Shown here: one piece after another, positions 52,635 through 57,208 of the stretch
How positions within the stretch are numbered: the first letter of the stretch is position 1
How the letters are laid out: every line of letters begins with the position of its first letter
Origin: Bacillota bacterium
GTDB lineage: Bacteria > Bacillota > UBA4882 > UBA10575
Direction: 5' to 3'
DNA: 57,208 nt
Assembly: GCA_029782135.1 (NCBI GenBank)
Contig: JAKOVI010000135.1
Span: forward strand, 1 to 57,208
Made by a program: the position numbers and the translations under genes
Notes under the pieces: generated by a model
Databases searched by the model: none
Told to the model about the DNA's origin: nothing
The model's input: only the letters and a program-made list of their open reading frames with translations

Positions 52635-53588
52635 ATGGATCAAATAGGTGGACGCGCATGGGTGGAGGTAATGATTGCGACGACTCCCGCAGCAGGGGAG
52701 AGGGTGGCCGAACTACTGATTGAAGCAGGCTGCGGGGGAGTTGTCTATGAAGATCCCCGCCTCTTTGAAACGGCAAAAGACCAGCCGGTGGAGTTACAGC
52801 CAACCGTCCCCTCAGGAGGAAACCGTTCCTTCCGGGTCGGTGGTTACCTTCCGCTCCACGACGGTTGGCAGGAAAAAATTGAGTGGCTCCAGGCAGAGGT
52901 GGACAAGCTTAGGGCGTTTCTGCCCGTCGGCAGTGGGGAAATTACCCTCCGCAAGCGGCAAGAAGAAGATTGGGCAACCGCCTGGAAAGCCTATTACCAG
53001 CCGGAACGGGTCGGCAAGTTTGTGGTTACCCCTTCCTGGCTCCCACCCACGGTCGAATCCGGGGAGATCCTGATCACGCTTGATCCCGGGATGGCCTTTG
53101 GGACCGGGAACCATCCCACGACGAAGCTTTGTTTGGAGTTGCTGCCGGAGCTCGTGCGGGAGGGGATGTTGGTCTATGATGTCGGAACCGGCTCCGGGAT
53201 TCTGGCAATTGCCGCGGCGAAACTAGGGGCGCGGGTGATCGCCGTCGATCTGGATCCGGTGGCGACGGCGGTGGCGGCAGAAAACATCACCCGCAACCAA
53301 GTCCAAGGCCAGGTGAGCGTGCGGACCGCAAACCTCCTTGACGGGCTCCGGGACCCGGCGGATCTGATCATTGCCAATATTATTGCCGATGTGATCATCG
53401 AACTGTTGCCGGCGGCGGCAACCCGGCTCAAACCCGGAGGCGTTTTGCTTGCGTCGGGGATCATCGATCAGAAAGCGTCTCAAGTACGGGCGGCCTGTGC
53501 CGCGGCCGGCTTTACCATCCGGAAAAGCCAGGCGCGCGAAGACTGGCAGGCATACCTGGCCGTCCGGGATGGAGAGTGCAACGTCTGA
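52635..53588 (+). CDS. prmA: Ribosomal protein L11 methyltransferase
   Basis: A 317-residue enzyme that trimethylates ribosomal protein L11 with SAM. The N-terminal L11-binding domain starts WVEVMIATTPAAGERVAELL and GGVVYEDP. A linker contains EEDWATAWKAYYQPERVG. The methyltransferase domain has VYDVGTGSGILAIAAAKLG near 178-196, AVDLDPVATAVAAENI and the PrmA-specific LIIANIIADVIIELLP. ATG 52635 is used, with AGGAAAAA before it; the open frame upstream lies inside ylbF. It is followed by rsmE, and the prmA-rsmE pair is widespread. Confidence 0.93.
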   Translation: MDQIGGRAWVEVMIATTPAAGERVAELLIEAGCGGVVYEDPRLFETAKDQPVELQPTVPSGGNRSFRVGGYLPLHDGWQEKIEWLQAEVDKLRAFLPVGSGEITLRKRQEEDWATAWKAYYQPERVGKFVVTPSWLPPTVESGEILITLDPGMAFGTGNHPTTKLCLELLPELVREGMLVYDVGTGSGILAIAAAKLGARVIAVDLDPVATAVAAENITRNQVQGQVSVRTANLLDGLRDPADLIIANIIADVIIELLPAAATRLKPGGVLLASGIIDQKASQVRAACAAAGFTIRKSQAREDWQAYLAVRDGECNV

Positions 53589-53638
53589 TTTTTTTTGGGC
53601 CGCAGAAGAATGAGACTTTGTCTGGAATGGAGAGAGGA

Positions 53639-54451
53639 ATGCCGAAGTTTTTTATCGAGCGGACACAACTGCGCAGTGAGCCCGATGGCAGAAAGTTAGT
53701 TGTTTTTTCCGGCGAAGACGCCCATCATCTGGCGCGCGTCCTCCGGGTCAAACCGGGCGATCTGTTGACGGCCACCGACGGGCAGGGCCGTCTCTACCGC
53801 TTAACAGTCACGGCGCTGGCCGCCGGTACCGTCAGCGCGCTGGTGCTTGGCGAAGAAGAGGACCGCACCGAGCCGGCCGTCCGGATCACCCTTTACCAGA
53901 GTATCTTAAAAGGGGAGAAGATGGACTGGGTTCTGCAGAAAGGGACAGAGCTTGGGATCGCCGCCTTTGTCCCCTGTCTTTCCCTGCGGACGGTCGCGCG
54001 GCCGGAACCAGAGCTTTACAGCAAGAAACAAGAGCGCTGGCAGAAAATTGTGACGGCCGCCGCAAAACAGAGCGCGCGCGGGCTTATCCCAACCGTCCGG
54101 CCGGTTACCCCCTGGACGGAACTACAGGAACTCCTTGCCGGCCACCCGGCCGTAGTGGCCTGGGAGGGAGAGCGGACCTTTTCCCTCCGGACGGCGCTGG
54201 ACCAACTGGCGGCAGCCGGACCGCCGAGCGAGCTTTCTTTGATCATTGGCCCGGAAGGGGGGCTGGCCCCCGCCGAGGTTGAGCAGTTGGCGGCCTGGGG
54301 TGCTGTTCCGGTTTCCCTGGGCCCCCGTATTCTGCGGGCCGAGACCGCCGGTCCGGTAACGGCGGCCCTCATCCTTTATCACTTTGGCGCTTTAGATCCC
54401 GTTCCCGGTGGAGAGGAAGGGGAAATAACCTTCTTTAATAAAGGAAGATAA
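53639..54451 (+). CDS. rsmE: 16S rRNA (uracil1498-N3)-methyltransferase
   Basis: The 270-residue SPOUT-class enzyme methylates U1498 of 16S rRNA. It has the N-terminal PUA-like domain (VVFSGEDAHHLARVLRVKPG) and the trefoil-knot domain with LYQSILKGEKMDWVLQKGTE, AAKQSARGLIPTV, IIGPEGGLAPAEVEQL and the SAM loop SLGPRILRAETAGPVTAALI. ATG 53639 follows GGAGAGAGG. Its last 73 bases overlap the end of the convergent YqhG-like gene, and no terminator is seen there. The last 20 residues are poorly conserved and may reflect run-on coding. Confidence 0.93.
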   Translation: MPKFFIERTQLRSEPDGRKLVVFSGEDAHHLARVLRVKPGDLLTATDGQGRLYRLTVTALAAGTVSALVLGEEEDRTEPAVRITLYQSILKGEKMDWVLQKGTELGIAAFVPCLSLRTVARPEPELYSKKQERWQKIVTAAAKQSARGLIPTVRPVTPWTELQELLAGHPAVVAWEGERTFSLRTALDQLAAAGPPSELSLIIGPEGGLAPAEVEQLAAWGAVPVSLGPRILRAETAGPVTAALILYHFGALDPVPGGEEGEITFFNKGR

Positions 54452-55365
54452 GAAAATACCGCTTGCTTATGGCCGGGTGGTGAGACGGACGGGTAAGTGA
54501 CCTCTGGAAGGTAGAGCAGACCCAGGTTAACCAATTGGACCAGGACCCGGGGGCGGAACTGCTCGTAAAGTTCGCGGGCGCGGTGCTCAAAGTCCGCCGT
54601 TTCCCGCCGGTCATCGTGGTAATACTGGTATAAACAATAAAGTTCTTCCTCGTAACGTTTACGCGCTTCCTCAATCCAGCGCCCCTCTCTGGCCAATGCC
54701 CACCGCCGTACCGTTTCCTGGAATATAGTGAAAGCTTCCTCCATCCTATACTTTGCGGTTTGGATCTCTCCCGCCGGGACCCCGGCCACCGGCTCGGCGG
54801 TGCCGAGGAGGGCCAAAAAGTCCGGGGTGATTTCCCCGCTGACCATATCCAACCCCAAACTAAGCAGTTCTTCCCAGAGTTCGTCCGTCCGGTAGGAGAG
54901 GGTGAAATTGGCCAACAGATAAGGGCGCATCCTCACTTCCGGCGCCGACCAGTCGATCTCCGGTGAAAGGGACGAAGCGGTCCTTTTTTTATTGGCCTCC
55001 ATATTGTTTGATTGTTTTTCTGTGTATGCTTCAATCTCAGCCTGCAGTTCCTCCGGCCGGCCCCGCCACGGGAAATGCTGGAGGGTAAATTTCCCCCGTT
55101 TCTTCAGGCCTTCGATGAACCAACTGAGCCGGTAGCTGCCGGGAACCACCAGTTCCGAGCCAGGATACGCCGCCTTGGCCTCCGGGGTGAAAACAAGGTT
55201 TAACGTATGTTTTTCCAGGCGGGCCGGGCTAAAAAACTGCGGCGGGATTTCGACCGTCACCTCGGCCAGCAGGAGATCCTGATCGACCTCCCGGTAGGAA
55301 GCCCCCGACACCCGTAATGTCGCAATGATAAATTCCCTGACCTCTTCCGGCGAAAGCTGTTGCAT
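54379..55365 (-). CDS. YqhG-like protein next to an SNF2 helicase
   Basis: A 328-residue cytoplasmic protein without recognised catalytic motifs. The N-terminal alpha/beta part (VREFIIATLRVSGASYREVD; LLAEVTVEIPPQFFSPARLE; PGSYRLSWFIEGLKKRGKF) recalls YqhG of Bacillus, which lies beside the SNF2 gene yqhH. A charged linker at 115-135 follows, and then a helical C-terminal part (ARKRYEEELYCLYQYYHDDR) ending in a Pro-Ser-rich tail. GGAGGTGAGGTC precedes the ATG. It sits 103 bases downstream of the helicase gene on the same strand, so a joint role is likely; what it is remains unknown. Its 3' end overlaps rsmE by 73 bases. Confidence 0.65.
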   Translation of the reverse strand: MQQLSPEEVREFIIATLRVSGASYREVDQDLLLAEVTVEIPPQFFSPARLEKHTLNLVFTPEAKAAYPGSELVVPGSYRLSWFIEGLKKRGKFTLQHFPWRGRPEELQAEIEAYTEKQSNNMEANKKRTASSLSPEIDWSAPEVRMRPYLLANFTLSYRTDELWEELLSLGLDMVSGEITPDFLALLGTAEPVAGVPAGEIQTAKYRMEEAFTIFQETVRRWALAREGRWIEEARKRYEEELYCLYQYYHDDRRETADFEHRARELYEQFRPRVLVQLVNLGLLYLPEVTYPSVSPPGHKQAVFSYLPLLKKVISPSSPPGTGSKAPK

Positions 55366-55468
55366 GACCTCACCTCCGGTTGGCGTTGATTAAGTGGCTG
55401 CCTCGAAACTAGTTGGTTGCATTCCCTGGGGATTTCATTAACCCCGGTTTTACTTCCTCCCGGAAGCG

Positions 55469-57208
55469 TTAGATGAATTCATCAATGTTCAGGGTGGACG
55501 AGCTTTCCATCTCCTTTAGAATCTGATCGCCGAGGACTTCCAGGTTTTGCGTCAATTCGGCGTCGTTCTCCGCCGCAACCAGCGCCCCCATGACTTTCGA
55601 TTCGAACGACTTTTCCTTCCCGAAATAGTTGATGATTTTTTGCAGATCGCCGATCACCAGTTCGAAGAGGCGGACTTTTTCGATTAACAGTTTTAACAGG
55701 TACTCTTCGATCGTGCCTTGGGTCATCAGGTTATAGACAAACACCTCCCTGGTCTGACCTAAACGGTGGATGCGGCCGATCCGTTGCTCTAAACGCATCG
55801 GATTCCACGGTAGATCATAGTTGATCATCGTCCGGCAAAACTGCAGATTAATTCCTTCGCCCCCCGATTCCGTGCAGATCAGGACGCGCTGCGCCGGGTC
55901 ACGGCGGAAGCGGCCAATGGTGTAATCCTTTTTGCTGGCCGACATCCGGCCGTCGAAGGTGAGGGCGGGCAGACCGTTTCTTTTCAACCGCGCCAGAATA
56001 TACTGCTGGGTGGCTAAGAACTCGGTAAAGATAATTACTTTCTCCTCGCCGATCTGCCGGAGGATCTCTTCGACCAGATTCATCTTGGTATTCTCCTTCA
56101 ACTGTGCGCTCAGTTCCATCAGCGCCAGGATCCGGGCCGCTTTCTGTTCGCCCGTTTTCTGCGTTAACTTGTACAACGTATGGGCGGCCGCAAACGAACT
56201 GGAACAGACCTCCCGTTGCAGGGTGAGGAGGGTTAAGGGATTAACGGCTGCTTGTTCGCCCCGCCGGTATTCATGCCGGACGAATTCGGTGATCCGCCGG
56301 TAAAGTTCCATCTCCTCCGGGGAAGGGATCAGCGGCAGCGTGGTCACTTTCCGGTGGGGAAGGCTAACCTGGGGTCCGCGTTTGTTCCGGATCATCACCT
56401 GGCCCAACAACGAGCGCAACTCCTCCGGGTTTTTCGCCGTCCGTTTGTCGGCCATATAATTCCGGCGGAAAGTGCGATAACTGCCCAACTGCCCCGGCCG
56501 GAGGAGGGAGATTAAATTGAAGAGTTCTTTCAGATCATTCTGCAGGGGGGTAGCGGTCAGCAACAGGAAAAATTTCTTGCGGATCCTGCTGACCAATTGC
56601 CAGTTTTTTGTCAACGGGTTTTTCAGCTTGTGGGCTTCATCGACCACCAGCAGATCATAGTAGATGTTTTCAATCACCCGGCGGTGTTTTTCCTGTTTGG
56701 CAAGTTCAAGCGAGGCAACGACCAGGTCGTAGCGTTCCCAGTCAAAGTCGCCCTTCGCCAGAACCGGGTAGAGGGTGAACTTTTGGGAGAGTTCGGCCGC
56801 CCATTGCCGGCAGAGCGAAGCCGGGGTCAGGATCAGGACTTTCTTCACCAGCCCGCGCAGGATGTACTCTTTGATGATCATTCCTGCTTCGATGGTTTTA
56901 CCGAGGCCGACTTCATCCGCGAGGATCGCCCGTCCCCGCAGTTCGCCGATGACCCGTTTGACCGTTGCCTCCTGGTGCGGGTAGGGAATCAGTCCCACCT
57001 GGCGCCAATGCTCGCGCAGATGGGTGAAGACCAGAAGCTGGTCGTCAAAACCGGTGAACAGTTCAAGTTCGGCGGCGCGGGCGCGGAGCCGGAACGCCTC
57101 CCAGGAATCCCACTCCTGCCGGTTCAGCTGATTAATAATTTCCACTGGATTGGATAAAAATTCGATCTGAGGAGAGAACTCACTTTCCGTGCTGATAAAT
57201 GCTTTCAC
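55469..57208 (-). CDS. SNF2 family DEAD/DEAH-box ATPase, possibly partial at the window edge
   Basis: At least 579 residues. The SNF2 core has LIPYPHQEATVKRVIGELRG, Walker A in ILADEVGLGKTIEAGMII, LVVDEAHKLKNP (DEAH), LLTATPLQNDLKELFNLISL, and in the second lobe TESGGEGINLQFC, INYDLPWNPMRLEQRIGRIH and RLGQTREVFVYNL. It is like YqhH, a probable DNA translocase of unknown target. The frame begins with GTG (codon 57206-57208) at the very end of the window; the start may lie there or further upstream, so the N-terminus is open. The product ends in an acidic ...LNIDEFI tail. The YqhG-like gene lies downstream. Confidence 0.85.
   Translation of the reverse strand: MKAFISTESEFSPQIEFLSNPVEIINQLNRQEWDSWEAFRLRARAAELELFTGFDDQLLVFTHLREHWRQVGLIPYPHQEATVKRVIGELRGRAILADEVGLGKTIEAGMIIKEYILRGLVKKVLILTPASLCRQWAAELSQKFTLYPVLAKGDFDWERYDLVVASLELAKQEKHRRVIENIYYDLLVVDEAHKLKNPLTKNWQLVSRIRKKFFLLLTATPLQNDLKELFNLISLLRPGQLGSYRTFRRNYMADKRTAKNPEELRSLLGQVMIRNKRGPQVSLPHRKVTTLPLIPSPEEMELYRRITEFVRHEYRRGEQAAVNPLTLLTLQREVCSSSFAAAHTLYKLTQKTGEQKAARILALMELSAQLKENTKMNLVEEILRQIGEEKVIIFTEFLATQQYILARLKRNGLPALTFDGRMSASKKDYTIGRFRRDPAQRVLICTESGGEGINLQFCRTMINYDLPWNPMRLEQRIGRIHRLGQTREVFVYNLMTQGTIEEYLLKLLIEKVRLFELVIGDLQKIINYFGKEKSFESKVMGALVAAENDAELTQNLEVLGDQILKEMESSSTLNIDEFI

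Overview
The window looks like chromosome from a diderm, endospore-forming member of the Firmicutes, perhaps close to Limnochordia or Hydrogenispora-type lineages; this placement is inferred from gene content only. Sporulation is indicated by YyaC, SpoIID and YabP. An outer membrane is indicated by a porin-like protein ending in Phe and by an Omp85-type barrel with an RGY motif, also ending in Phe. Typical Firmicutes features are the ctsR-mcsA-mcsB-clpC-radA-disA block, T-box leaders, strong sigma-A-type promoters and AGGAGG ribosome binding sites. I see no insertion sequence, prophage, CRISPR array, tRNA or rRNA gene.

Layout. 1-5.1 kb: a c-di-GMP phosphodiesterase (HD-GYP), a small gene behind a perfect promoter, a B12-dependent ribonucleotide reductase and a BASS-family transporter. 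5.2-11.6 kb: uvrC, an unusual intergenic fold-back element with a diverged partial copy, a porin-like outer-membrane protein, a shared sugar ABC ATPase and a ROK glucokinase. 11.6-18.5 kb: sporulation genes (yyaC, spoIID, yabP), mazG, and an envelope pair made of a secreted metalloprotease/beta-propeller and an Omp85-like barrel, followed by a secreted protein whose start lies against a hairpin. 18.5-23 kb: cheB, an HDOD protein, rho and a LysM/M23 peptidase.

23-33.7 kb: the CtsR-controlled protein quality-control operon (ctsR, mcsA, mcsB, clpC), then radA, disA, carD, a PIN/TRAM membrane protein and a fused ispDF. 33.9-44 kb: a GH2-like protein that seems to lack its acid/base Glu, then branched-chain amino acid and serine synthesis: ilvB-ilvN-ilvC behind an unidentified structured leader, serA behind a T-box whose antiterminator fits tRNA-Ser, leuA behind a T-box with a Leu CUC specifier, and apt. 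44-57.2 kb: a 29-residue membrane peptide behind a sigma-K-like promoter, a B12/radical SAM protein, an rRNA/tRNA-type methyltransferase, an AprX-like subtilase, a satD-DUF3307 pair with three evenly phased palindromes, a PstS-like/CapA fusion, ylbF, prmA, rsmE, a YqhG-like protein and an SNF2 helicase reaching the window edge.

The best candidates for something undescribed are: the satD-DUF3307 unit, with a cyclase-like domain, a C-terminal HTH and three 20-bp palindromes 29 bp apart over a promoter; the coupled protease/propeller and Omp85 barrel pair; the 197-nt fold-back element, whose second copy carries a compensatory base-pair change; and the structured leader before ilvB. Coding starts were moved to internal codons wherever ribosome binding sites and family alignments required it.
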